A stretch of DNA of 8,399 bases from a bacterium (GTDB lineage: Bacteria; SZUA-79; Acidulodesulfobacterales; Acidulodesulfobacteraceae). The notes beneath the pieces are model-generated. The model was not told where the DNA came from. It worked only from the letters and a program-made list of their open reading frames with translations, and did no database searches. The DNA lies in the NCBI GenBank assembly GCA_021789455.1, contig JAJYJN010000030.1:3916-12314 (forward strand). Reading direction: 5' to 3'. Below are positions 1 through 6,410 of the stretch, piece after piece (the stretch's first letter is position 1; each line of letters begins with the position of its first letter). Made by a program: the position numbers and the translations under genes.

Positions 1-668
1 ATAGATTTTGCGGTTATAGATTCTATAACGCCTCCGCTTTCATTTATGACGTCCTGATAACCCGAACGGTTTGCATAAGCTCTTTCTATCGCTATAGACG
101 CAATGCCGTGTCCGCCGGCATAAGCTTCCAAACAGCCGTAATTGCCGCACGTACATTTTCTTCCGCCCGAAACTATCCTGATATGTCCAAGCTCGCCGGA
201 TGAATTAAAACATCCTGTATATAGACGGCCGTTTATAATTATTCCTGAACCGATACCTGTTCCGACAAAAATACATATAAGGTCACTAAAACCTTTTCCT
301 GCGCCATATTTCCATTCTCCATAAGTAATAGCGGTTAAATCGTTTGAAACGAATATATTCAGCCTCAGTTCTTCTTCGAGCTTTTTTTTAAGTGGAACGT
401 CTCGCCAATTCAAATTCGGAGAAAAAATTACGTTCCCTGATTCGGCGTCAATCTGGCCTGCTATACCGATGCCGACTGTTTTAACGTTAAACTTTTTGTT
501 ATCGTCTAGAAATTTTTTAATGTTATGGCTTATAAAATTGGCGTCAGGCGCTTCGGGCATTAATATGCGCATATCGGACTCAGGCTTGCCGCCGTCTCTG
601 AAAATTCCGCATCTTAGATTAGTGCCGCCTATATCTACTCCAGCCGAATAACTAGAATCACTGCTCAT
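1..668 (-). CDS. ROK-family sugar kinase (glucokinase-like), C-terminus cut by window edge
   Basis: I translated this gene by hand: 222 residues are present and the frame is still open at position 1, so it is partial only because of the window edge (ROK kinases are usually about 300-320 residues). ROK kinases phosphorylate glucose, N-acetylmannosamine or related sugars with ATP in the cytosol. Visible motifs are the N-terminal phosphate-binding DIGGTN (residues 12-17), the probable catalytic Asp in SNDLTA (Asp110), GTGIGSG (136-142), the sugar/zinc motif GELGH (158-162), and the cysteine cluster CTCGNYGCLEAY with Cys172, Cys174 and Cys179, the family's zinc site together with His162. The ATG lies inside the last codons of the cyclase gene, an 11-bp overlap, with GAGG 9 nt upstream, so the two are probably translationally coupled. 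The exact sugar cannot be read from this fragment; some ROK proteins are repressors, but no N-terminal helix-turn-helix is present here. Confidence 0.93.
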   Translation of the reverse strand, partial: MSSDSSYSAGVDIGGTNLRCGIFRDGGKPESDMRILMPEAPDANFISHNIKKFLDDNKKFNVKTVGIGIAGQIDAESGNVIFSPNLNWRDVPLKKKLEEELRLNIFVSNDLTAITYGEWKYGAGKGFSDLICIFVGTGIGSGIIINGRLYTGCFNSSGELGHIRIVSGGRKCTCGNYGCLEAYAGGHGIASIAIERAYANRSGYQDVINESGGVIESITAKS

Positions 669-2988
669 CGTCGGTTACCTCAAACTTTTTTCCGCCATGT
701 TCGCCGATTATTCTGTTTCTTCCTTTATTTTTAGCTTCATATAAAAAATTATCGGCTATTTTTAATATTTCGTCGACGGTATTAATATTTTCATCCGGCA
801 GATAAGCTATTCCTATTGAAACAGTAATTTTGTTTTGAATATGAGTAAAATTTTGTTTTCTTACTAAATTTTTTATTTTCTTTGCTAAACTAACTGCGCC
901 GTTAAAGTCAGTCTGAGGTAAAATAATTACGAATTCTTCGCCGCCGTATCTAACTGCAGTATCTATAGATCTTATGTTCTGCCTAATAATATAACCTATT
1001 TTAGATAAAACTACATCTCCGGTTTTATGTCCGTAAAGATCGTTAATACGTTTAAAATGGTCTATATCTAAAATCAAAATAGACAAGCTGTTTCTGTATC
1101 TTTTTGCCTTATTGAATTCAAGTTCTATGACTTCGTCCATTTTTCTTCTATTATAAAGGCCTGTAAGTTCGTCTGTAATAGAAAGCTCATTTATTTTTCG
1201 ATGAATTCTTGCATTGTCCAACGAAACGGAGAGTTCTTTGACTGCATGCTCTAAAAACGCAATATCTTCTTTTTTAAAGCCGTTGATAGAAGAGACCATT
1301 AGAACGCCGACGTTTACGTCGCCTATATAAAGCGGAAGCCAGACTATATCTTTTGGAAAAACTTCGCAAAAGCCGTAATCTATAGCCATGCCTTCGCCTT
1401 CTCTTTCCATAAGCTTTTCCTTAAGAATCATTGCGTTTTCTGGAATATCGTGAAACCATATCGTTTTTCTGTCTTTAAGGCAGTGCCCCGCCATTCCTTC
1501 CGAAGCGTTTATTTTATTTGCGATAAATTTTCTTATTCCGTAAAATTGATAAGGTATTAAATAGCCTTCCGTATTTTCAGATTCCGTATCGTCCGAGTTT
1601 AAATCCGCATGCGTATCGCTATTGCTATTTTTTAATCCGGCTTTGCCGTTATTGCCTTCCTGTTCTTGAGATCCTAAATCGTTGACTGCTTTAAACTTTC
1701 CGCTCCTACTGTATATATAAATAATTCCGGATGATATATTTAACAACTCTTCTAAAATACTTAAAGTGGAAGATATTATCTTATCGAAATCCAAAGAACC
1801 GACTAAAAAGTCTGAAAACAAATTGTATTTCCCCATTCTTTCTTCTCTGTCTTTAACGGTAATAGCCATTTCGGTAAAACCGTTTCCAATAGATTCGAAC
1901 TCGTCTTTAGTGCTTATTATCAGCTTGGTATTTAAATCCCCCGAAGTAAATTCCTTAATTGCGGAACTTAATGCGGAAATAGGATTTAAAGTATCTTTTG
2001 AAGCAAAGTATGAAATAATAAAAGATATCAATAAACCTATGAATATTACAAATATTGCATATTCGGCCGTTTTTCTGAATAGTCTTTCATATTGCCTATT
2101 AGAAATAAAAACTGCAATAGCGCCTATAGTTTTGCCTTTTATATTTTTTATAGGATGAAATGCGGCAAAAACCGTTTCTCCGTTGTAATTCAACTCTTTT
2201 ATAAAATCCTTGCCTGACATAATCTTATCGTGAATATTGTCGGGAAGCCTTGAACCTATGCCGAAAATGTTCCCCGGTATTTTTAGGGTGCTCAAACACA
2301 CCTGTCTGTTAAAAAGAGAGGCAAATACGGCAGTTTTTAAATGATATTCGTTATAAATAGTTTCGGGAAGATATCCGTTATTGTTTAAGCTTATCAATCC
2401 AAAGATAGAGCCGACCGGACGTCCGTCGTATATCAAAGGTACGACCGTTATTAGGAACATATTTGAAGTTCCGTTAGACAGCTTTATGCCCATATCGATT
2501 AGCGTAGATTTTTTGATAATAGCGGTCTTTACGATAGGAAAGCCCGTCCTGAATGCCTCGAATATCATACCGCCTAAAGAGGGCTTGAAACCTTTTCCGC
2601 CTCCAGTAGAAGACTTTATATAGCCTTCACCGTCGGTTATTCCTATATAGCCGGCGAAACTAAAAGCTTTTTTGTAAGATTTAATTAAAGAATTTTGAAA
2701 AGGGATATTTTTATGTATAACCGCTTTTATTAGATAAGGGTTGTAAGAACTTATTAAAAAAGCGTTTTTAAGCCTGTTTGCCTGAGAATAGTAAATTCTC
2801 TGCGCGCCGCTTAACGTTATACGGACTTTATTTAAATTTTCTTTTTTTGTCTCTTTTTTAAATATATGTGTGTTTGCAAATGCTAAAAGAACTAGAGGTA
2901 TTAGAACCGACAATGAAAAAGAAAGGATTAACTTAGCCCTTATAGACATCTTAGGCCTGTATTTAACCGAATATTTTATTTCCGACAT
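658..2988 (-). CDS. Membrane-bound diguanylate cyclase, dCache-HAMP-GAF-GGDEF
   Basis: A 776-residue sensor that should make cyclic di-GMP from two GTP. Order of parts: TM1 at about 18-42; a periplasmic double-Cache-like sensor at about 45-305; TM2 at about 309-329; HAMP at about 330-385; a GAF-like domain at about 390-595; and GGDEF at about 600-765. The cyclase domain looks active: ITDELTGLYNRR (604-615), DIDHFKRIND (641-650) and the active-site GGEEF (682-686). RSID (673-676) sits five residues before GGEEF, matching the RxxD product-inhibition site. The GAF region holds a Gly/Asn/Ser/Asp/Glu-rich insertion at about 437-475. The start is uncertain: no Shine-Dalgarno precedes the ATG at 2988, while Met14 (2949) has AGG 6 nt upstream and would give a more usual short N-terminus. 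The gene follows the DUF815 gene by 92 bp and overlaps the ROK kinase gene. The ligand of the Cache domain is unknown. Confidence 0.95.
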   Translation of the reverse strand: MSEIKYSVKYRPKMSIRAKLILSFSLSVLIPLVLLAFANTHIFKKETKKENLNKVRITLSGAQRIYYSQANRLKNAFLISSYNPYLIKAVIHKNIPFQNSLIKSYKKAFSFAGYIGITDGEGYIKSSTGGGKGFKPSLGGMIFEAFRTGFPIVKTAIIKKSTLIDMGIKLSNGTSNMFLITVVPLIYDGRPVGSIFGLISLNNNGYLPETIYNEYHLKTAVFASLFNRQVCLSTLKIPGNIFGIGSRLPDNIHDKIMSGKDFIKELNYNGETVFAAFHPIKNIKGKTIGAIAVFISNRQYERLFRKTAEYAIFVIFIGLLISFIISYFASKDTLNPISALSSAIKEFTSGDLNTKLIISTKDEFESIGNGFTEMAITVKDREERMGKYNLFSDFLVGSLDFDKIISSTLSILEELLNISSGIIYIYSRSGKFKAVNDLGSQEQEGNNGKAGLKNSNSDTHADLNSDDTESENTEGYLIPYQFYGIRKFIANKINASEGMAGHCLKDRKTIWFHDIPENAMILKEKLMEREGEGMAIDYGFCEVFPKDIVWLPLYIGDVNVGVLMVSSINGFKKEDIAFLEHAVKELSVSLDNARIHRKINELSITDELTGLYNRRKMDEVIELEFNKAKRYRNSLSILILDIDHFKRINDLYGHKTGDVVLSKIGYIIRQNIRSIDTAVRYGGEEFVIILPQTDFNGAVSLAKKIKNLVRKQNFTHIQNKITVSIGIAYLPDENINTVDEILKIADNFLYEAKNKGRNRIIGEHGGKKFEVTDDEQ
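678..681 (-). promoter_or_regulatory. Shine-Dalgarno of the ROK kinase inside the cyclase 3' end
   Basis: The minus strand reads GAGG 9 nt before the ATG at 668, within the coding end of the upstream cyclase gene. This supports that ATG, which gives MSSDSSYSAGVDIGGTN, over later starts that would cut the phosphate-binding loop. Confidence 0.6.
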
Positions 2989-3014
2989 AATACGTTTTTT
3001 TAATATTAATTTAA

Positions 3015-3020
3015 ATTATA
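3015..3020 (-). promoter_or_regulatory. Possible -10 box for the diguanylate cyclase gene
   Basis: The minus strand has a perfect TATAAT about 26 nt before the first ATG of the cyclase gene, which would give a leader of roughly 20 nt. No good -35 lies at 16-18 nt; that space is taken by a tandem 14-bp repeat. In DNA this AT-rich a TATAAT alone is weak evidence. Confidence 0.35.
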
Positions 3021-3031
3021 ATACATTGAAA

Positions 3032-3059
3032 GATTTTATAACTTTGATTTTATAACTTT
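3032..3059. repeat. Perfect 14-bp tandem duplication upstream of the cyclase gene
   Basis: GATTTTATAACTTT occurs twice, head to tail, at 3032-3045 and 3046-3059 with no mismatch. It lies between the DUF815 stop and the cyclase start, upstream of the candidate -10 box and covering the place where a -35 would be. It may be a paired binding site or a simple replication-slippage duplication. Confidence 0.9.
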
Positions 3060-3080
3060 AAAAAAAAATTGCAAGGTATT

Positions 3081-4022
3081 TTAATCTTTTATTAAGTTAA
3101 TTACAAACTGTTTCGCCGTCCTTCCTGACCTGGAACCCTTAATTAAAGCAAAATTAAGAGCATTTTTTCTAATTTCGTCCATATCGAGAGAAGATATTTT
3201 TATACCGTATTTCTTTATATAAAGTTCGACTATTTTTAAAAAAGTATCCTGGCTGAAACTGTAAAGCCCATATGACAGACCGAATCTGTCGCTTAAAGAA
3301 AGCCCTTCTTCCGCTTCTTCTTCCGGATGAATAAATTCAGTGGAATTTAAATTTTCTTTTTTAAATTTTTCGGCGGTAAGATGGCGTTTATTGGAAGTCG
3401 CATAAATTATAATATTTTCGGGAAGTTCGTCAAGCCCGCCGTCAAGCATAGATTTAAGCTTTTTATAGAACATAGAATCGGCATCGTAAGCAATATCGTC
3501 AAAAATCAATATAAATCGTGATGATTTCGCCTTTAAAATTGTAATTAATTCGTATATCATTTCCGCCGTATCTTCGACTACTTCTATAAATTTAATTTTA
3601 TCGATATAAGGAGGTTCGCCGAAAGATTTTGCTATAGCCCTGATTAACGAGGACTTGCCCGTTCCTCTGTCGCCCCACAAAAGAACGTTATTGGCGGGTT
3701 TGCCGGAAGCAAATTTCATAGTATTCCTGAAAACCTCTTTTATTATTTGGTCAATTCCGATAAAATCCGAAAGGGAGAGTGAATATCCGGAAGGCGGATG
3801 TTCAAGATTGGCTTCAGATAAAGGCTTAAGCATGTAACTGCCGTTAACCTTAAAAAACTTAAACGAACCTGATTTATCTAACAGCGTATCGTCGTAACGT
3901 ATAATACTGCGTTCGCTAATCGTATCCGCATCGTTACCGCCGTTATATTTATCTTTAAGTTTTAAATAAACTTCCGATATAATAGCGTTAATATTGCGCA
4001 CTTCTTCAAGGAGTTCATCCAT
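3081..4022 (-). CDS. DUF815-type AAA+ ATPase
   Basis: A 313-residue cytosolic P-loop ATPase. The central and C-terminal parts match what I know of the DUF815 family: FIGID (87-91), FRNTMKFASGKPANNVLLWG leading into Walker A GDRGTGKSS (117-125), Walker B ILIFDDIAYD (171-180), the sensor-like YATSNKRHL (207-215), IHPEEE and LSLSDRFGL (241-249), and a C-terminal GSRSGRTAKQF (296-306). The first 85 residues are more variable, begin with a charged helix, and are typical of the family's N-terminal extension. Members are single-domain ATPases of unknown cellular role, so no substrate is proposed. The ATG at 4022 has no Shine-Dalgarno. It lies 92 bp after thiC, with a repeat cluster between, so it may or may not share the thi transcript. 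Confidence 0.9.
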   Translation of the reverse strand: MDELLEEVRNINAIISEVYLKLKDKYNGGNDADTISERSIIRYDDTLLDKSGSFKFFKVNGSYMLKPLSEANLEHPPSGYSLSLSDFIGIDQIIKEVFRNTMKFASGKPANNVLLWGDRGTGKSSLIRAIAKSFGEPPYIDKIKFIEVVEDTAEMIYELITILKAKSSRFILIFDDIAYDADSMFYKKLKSMLDGGLDELPENIIIYATSNKRHLTAEKFKKENLNSTEFIHPEEEAEEGLSLSDRFGLSYGLYSFSQDTFLKIVELYIKKYGIKISSLDMDEIRKNALNFALIKGSRSGRTAKQFVINLIKD

Positions 4023-4067
4023 AATAATATATTAATATTTTTTTATTTTGTTTTAGATGAATTTAAA

Positions 4068-4143
4068 ATAAACGACGAAATTATTTAAACTCGCTTAAAT
4101 ATAAACGACGGATTTTATTTAATAAACGAAGAATTTAATTTTA
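4068..4143. repeat. Three imperfect ~21-bp direct repeats at the 3' end of thiC
   Basis: Copies start at 4068, 4101 and 4122, each opening with ATAAACGA, then CGAAATTATTTAA, CGGATTTTATTTAA and AGAATTTAATTTTA respectively. The first two share ATAAACGACG. The third overlaps the last codons of thiC (the SSFIK end), and the second overlaps its stop codon. The spacing is irregular (33 then 21 bp). Function is unknown, and there is no clear hairpin with a T tract. Confidence 0.7.
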
Positions 4144-5422
4144 TAGAGCAGTATGAAGAACACATAGAACACACTTTATCGTCTTTAAGGGGCAGGGAGG
4201 CTCTCATTTCTCTGGCTCTTTCGGGATCTAAAGCACATTCGTACTGTTTTTCCCAGTTCATAGCCCGCCTATTTTTGCTCATCTCTAAATCAAAATTTGC
4301 TGCGCCCTTTATTCCTTTGGCTATATCGCCTGCATGGGCGGCAATCTTTGCGGCTATAACGCCTTCTTTAACGTCCGATACCGAAGGAAGCCTTAAATGT
4401 TCGGCGGGGGTGACGTAGCACAGAAAATCGGCTCCCGCTCCGGCGGCTATCGCGCCGCCTATGGCGCTGGTAATATGGTCGTAGCCGGGGGCAATATCCG
4501 TAACTAACGGACCTAAAACATAAAAAGGAGCGCCGTTGCATAAACTTTTTTCTAATTTTATATTTTCTTCTACCTGATTTAAAGGAACGTGCCCCGGCCC
4601 TTCTATCATTACCTGAACGCCTTCTTCGAGCGCTTTTTTCTGCAGTTCTCCAAGCGTAATTAATTCGGTAATCTGGGCTCTGTCGGTAGCGTCATGCAGG
4701 CATCCCGGTCTTAATCCGTCGCCAAGGCTTAAAACTACGTCGTTTTTCTTGGCAATTTTAAGCAGTCTTTCATAATTTTCATATAAAGGATTTTCTTTGT
4801 TGTTTCTTATCATCCACGACGCAATTAACGAACCGCCCCTTGATACTATACCCATAATCCTGGTCTGCATATTCATCGTACTTATAGCTTTTAAAGTTAA
4901 GCCGCAGTGGACGGTAATAAAATCCACGCCTTCTTCGCACTGTCTTTCTATAACGTCGAAAAGGTATTCGGGGTCGAATTTGTCAATAAAATCAGGTGAA
5001 TTAGGGTTAACGATACCTTTTTCGACCGCGGGTTGAAAGGCTTCATAAAGAGGCACCGTACCGATAGGAACGGACGAATTTTTTAATATATACGACCTGA
5101 ATTCTACTATGTTGCCGCCGGTAGATAAATCCATAACGGCGTCAGCGCCGCTTTTTATTGCCGCATTTAACTTTTCCAACTCTTCTTCGATGTCGTGATT
5201 ATCGCCGGAAGAACCTATATTGGCATTTACTTTAGTTTTTAAATCTTTGCCTACGGCAAGAGGCTTTATATCTCTTAATCTGTTTTTCGTTATGACGGTA
5301 AAACCGTTCATAACGTCTTCGCGTATCTTTTCGGGAGCGACTCCTTCCGCCAAAGCGCACGCTTTCATTTCATCGGTAACAATATTTTGTCTTGCGGCAG
5401 ATATCTGATTTATATATTTCAT
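4115..5422 (-). CDS. thiC: Phosphomethylpyrimidine synthase ThiC
   Basis: A 435-residue radical-SAM enzyme that rearranges aminoimidazole ribotide into hydroxymethylpyrimidine phosphate, the pyrimidine half of thiamine. Recognisable family blocks are VNANIGSS (65-72), VMDLSTGG (96-103), FITVHCG (168-174), SRGG (194-197), LSLGDGLRPG (231-240), DATDRAQ (244-250), MIEGPGHVP (272-280, likely zinc-ligand His278), GPLVTDIAPGYDHI (304-317) and YVTPAEHLRLP (336-346, likely second zinc ligand His342). The C-terminal cluster motif uses Cys418, Cys421 and Cys425, that is CX2CX3C. It is the short form, without the long N-terminal extension of enterobacterial and plant ThiC. AAGGT overlaps the thiE stop 12 nt before the ATG, so it is probably cotranscribed with thiE. 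The paralogous hydroxybenzimidazole synthase (BzaF) is hard to exclude by motifs alone; the neighbouring thiE-like gene favours ThiC. Confidence 0.93.
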   Translation of the reverse strand: MKYINQISAARQNIVTDEMKACALAEGVAPEKIREDVMNGFTVITKNRLRDIKPLAVGKDLKTKVNANIGSSGDNHDIEEELEKLNAAIKSGADAVMDLSTGGNIVEFRSYILKNSSVPIGTVPLYEAFQPAVEKGIVNPNSPDFIDKFDPEYLFDVIERQCEEGVDFITVHCGLTLKAISTMNMQTRIMGIVSRGGSLIASWMIRNNKENPLYENYERLLKIAKKNDVVLSLGDGLRPGCLHDATDRAQITELITLGELQKKALEEGVQVMIEGPGHVPLNQVEENIKLEKSLCNGAPFYVLGPLVTDIAPGYDHITSAIGGAIAAGAGADFLCYVTPAEHLRLPSVSDVKEGVIAAKIAAHAGDIAKGIKGAANFDLEMSKNRRAMNWEKQYECALDPERAREMRASLPLKDDKVCSMCSSYCSIKLNSSFIK

Positions 5423-5437
5423 AATTTTAAATTTACC

Positions 5438-6091
5438 TTATTTTCCATTAAGAATCTTTATCATTGCTTTTACTTTTTTGCCTATATCTTTTTTATTTTT
5501 ATTTAAACTTAACAGCGAAGATTGGACGGCAATAAACCTGCATCCCGATTTTTTAATTTCCGGTATATTAAACTCGTTTATGCCGCCGAGCGCAAAAACC
5601 GGAATTTTCATGGCATTAACAACTTTTTTTAAAACGTCTGCGCCGTGAAAAAAATCCTGTTTTTTAGTTTTAAAAACGGGACTGAAAGTTATAAAATCGG
5701 CTCCGTTTTTTTCAGCATCGACGGCATCTTCTATGGAGTGAGAAGAATAAAAAATTTTTAAGCCTTTAAATTTTTCTTTAACCGATTTAATCGGCGGAGC
5801 GTTAATATTTAGATGTACGCCGTCTGCAGAAAGAACTGCTGCGGCATCCGCCCTCTCGTTAACAAAAAACTTAACGTCGGGATATTTTTTAAATATCAAG
5901 CCTCTTATCTTATCTCCAATTTTTATAAAATCGCGTACGGAAACATCTTTCTGCCTGAGCTGAAAAGCTTTTAAACCTGCGCCGAAAGCTTCATCGAGAG
6001 CGTCAATATACTCTTCGTCGTTATTAAAAAAATTTTTGTCCCCTATTAAGTATATATTAAAATTAAACCAAGAAGCATCCGTATTCGGCAT
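5438..6091 (-). CDS. thiE: ThiE/TenI-family protein, probable thiamine-phosphate synthase
   Basis: A 217-residue TIM-barrel protein. ThiE joins the pyrimidine pyrophosphate and thiazole phosphate into thiamine phosphate; its relative TenI isomerises the thiazole. Family landmarks are FQLRQKD (43-49), FFVNERADAAAVLSADGVHL (75-94), SSHSIEDAVDAEKNGADFI (116-134), FSPVFKTKK (136-144), VFALGGIN (165-172) and FIAVQSSLL (186-194). Two positions that bind metal in characterised ThiE differ: the usual NDR is NER (78-80), and the Asp of GVHLGQxD is absent, with NINAPP following GVHL. The protein may therefore be a divergent ThiE or a TenI-like enzyme. Position directly before thiC supports a thiamine role. 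The start has no Shine-Dalgarno, and a consensus promoter ends 7 nt before it, so the message may be leaderless. There is no other in-frame Met before residue 161. Confidence 0.82.
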   Translation of the reverse strand: MPNTDASWFNFNIYLIGDKNFFNNDEEYIDALDEAFGAGLKAFQLRQKDVSVRDFIKIGDKIRGLIFKKYPDVKFFVNERADAAAVLSADGVHLNINAPPIKSVKEKFKGLKIFYSSHSIEDAVDAEKNGADFITFSPVFKTKKQDFFHGADVLKKVVNAMKIPVFALGGINEFNIPEIKKSGCRFIAVQSSLLSLNKNKKDIGKKVKAMIKILNGK

Positions 6092-6097
6092 TTTTTA

Positions 6098-6127
6098 ATT
6101 ATATAATTTTAAGGCTAAAATTGTCAA
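6098..6127 (-). promoter_or_regulatory. Consensus sigma-70-type promoter for thiE-thiC
   Basis: The minus strand carries TTGACA at 6127-6122 and TATAAT at 6103-6098, both perfect hexamers, with an 18-bp spacer. Six bases (TAAAAA) separate the -10 box from the thiE ATG at 6091, so the expected start of transcription falls on or within a few bases of the ATG. Reading the overlapping TATATA two bases earlier as the -10 (16-bp spacer) still leaves almost no leader. Confidence 0.75.
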
Positions 6128-6129
6128 AC

Positions 6130-6148
6130 GATACGGCAATTAATCTTT
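6130..6148. repeat. 19-bp direct repeat, copy 1
   Basis: Begins GATACGGCAATT and matches the copy at 6392-6410 at 17 of 19 positions, the first 12 being identical. This copy lies between the stop of the small gene and the thiE -35 box, ending 2 bp from that box, a place where a regulator could act on the promoter. Confidence 0.75.
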
Positions 6149-6150
6149 TT

Positions 6151-6345
6151 TTATTCATCCATAAATCTGCCGTGTCCTTTAGACAAAATTCTTAGCATCT
6201 TAATATTATAATGGGCAAATTTTATTAACTGCCAAGGGATAAACAATCTCGTAAAAAGCGTGTATTGCGTAGGCGCGATAAAAGATCTGGAATCGCTCGT
6301 GTAAGGAACGTATTCCATTAAATCGTCATCTTTTTTATTTTCCAT
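6151..6345 (-). CDS. Unrecognised small protein (64 aa) between sqr and thiE
   Basis: I do not recognise this family. I place the start at the internal Met (6345), because AGGAGG lies 12 nt upstream on the minus strand. The longer 78-residue reading from 6387 would put that Shine-Dalgarno inside the coding region and add an unconvincing N-terminus. The 64-residue product starts with an acidic/basic stretch (MENKKDDDLMEYVPYTSDSR), followed by a largely hydrophobic and basic segment with FIPWQLIKFAHYNIKMLRIL and ends in KGHGRFMDE. There is no clear transmembrane helix, signal peptide or cysteine; the second half could form a membrane-surface amphipathic helix. Direct 19-bp repeats flank the gene. 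It follows sqr by about 95 bp, which suggests, but does not prove, a link with the membrane-bound SQR. Confidence 0.7.
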   Translation of the reverse strand: MENKKDDDLMEYVPYTSDSRSFIAPTQYTLFTRLFIPWQLIKFAHYNIKMLRILSKGHGRFMDE

Positions 6346-6357
6346 AATAAATATAAT

Positions 6358-6363
6358 CCTCCT
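6358..6363 (-). promoter_or_regulatory. Shine-Dalgarno deciding the start of the small gene
   Basis: A perfect AGGAGG on the minus strand lies 12 nt before the ATG at 6345. The spacing is on the long side, but the same 12-nt distance separates AAGGT from the thiC ATG, so the host may tolerate it. Confidence 0.65.
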
Positions 6364-6391
6364 ATTCGTATTGCATTTATATTTCATAATA

Positions 6392-6410
6392 GATACGGCA
6401 ATTTATCCTT
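6392..6410. repeat. 19-bp direct repeat, copy 2
   Basis: Begins GATACGGCAATT and differs from the copy at 6130-6148 at only two positions. It lies between the sqr stop (6441) and the start of the small gene, in the same orientation as copy 1, so the two copies bracket that gene. Confidence 0.75.

Noticed and set aside
1766..2158. Plus-strand open frame of 130 codons
   Set aside because: It is antisense to the HAMP/GAF part of the cyclase, has no family resemblance, and is a shadow of the real gene.
2324..2335. ATACGGCAGTT in the cyclase gene, similar to the 19-bp repeat
   Set aside because: It lies inside coding sequence, has a mismatch in the core and no similarity in the tail.
3060..3068. 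Nine-T run on the minus strand just after the DUF815 gene, terminator-like
   Set aside because: No GC-containing stem precedes it, so it does not form an intrinsic terminator.
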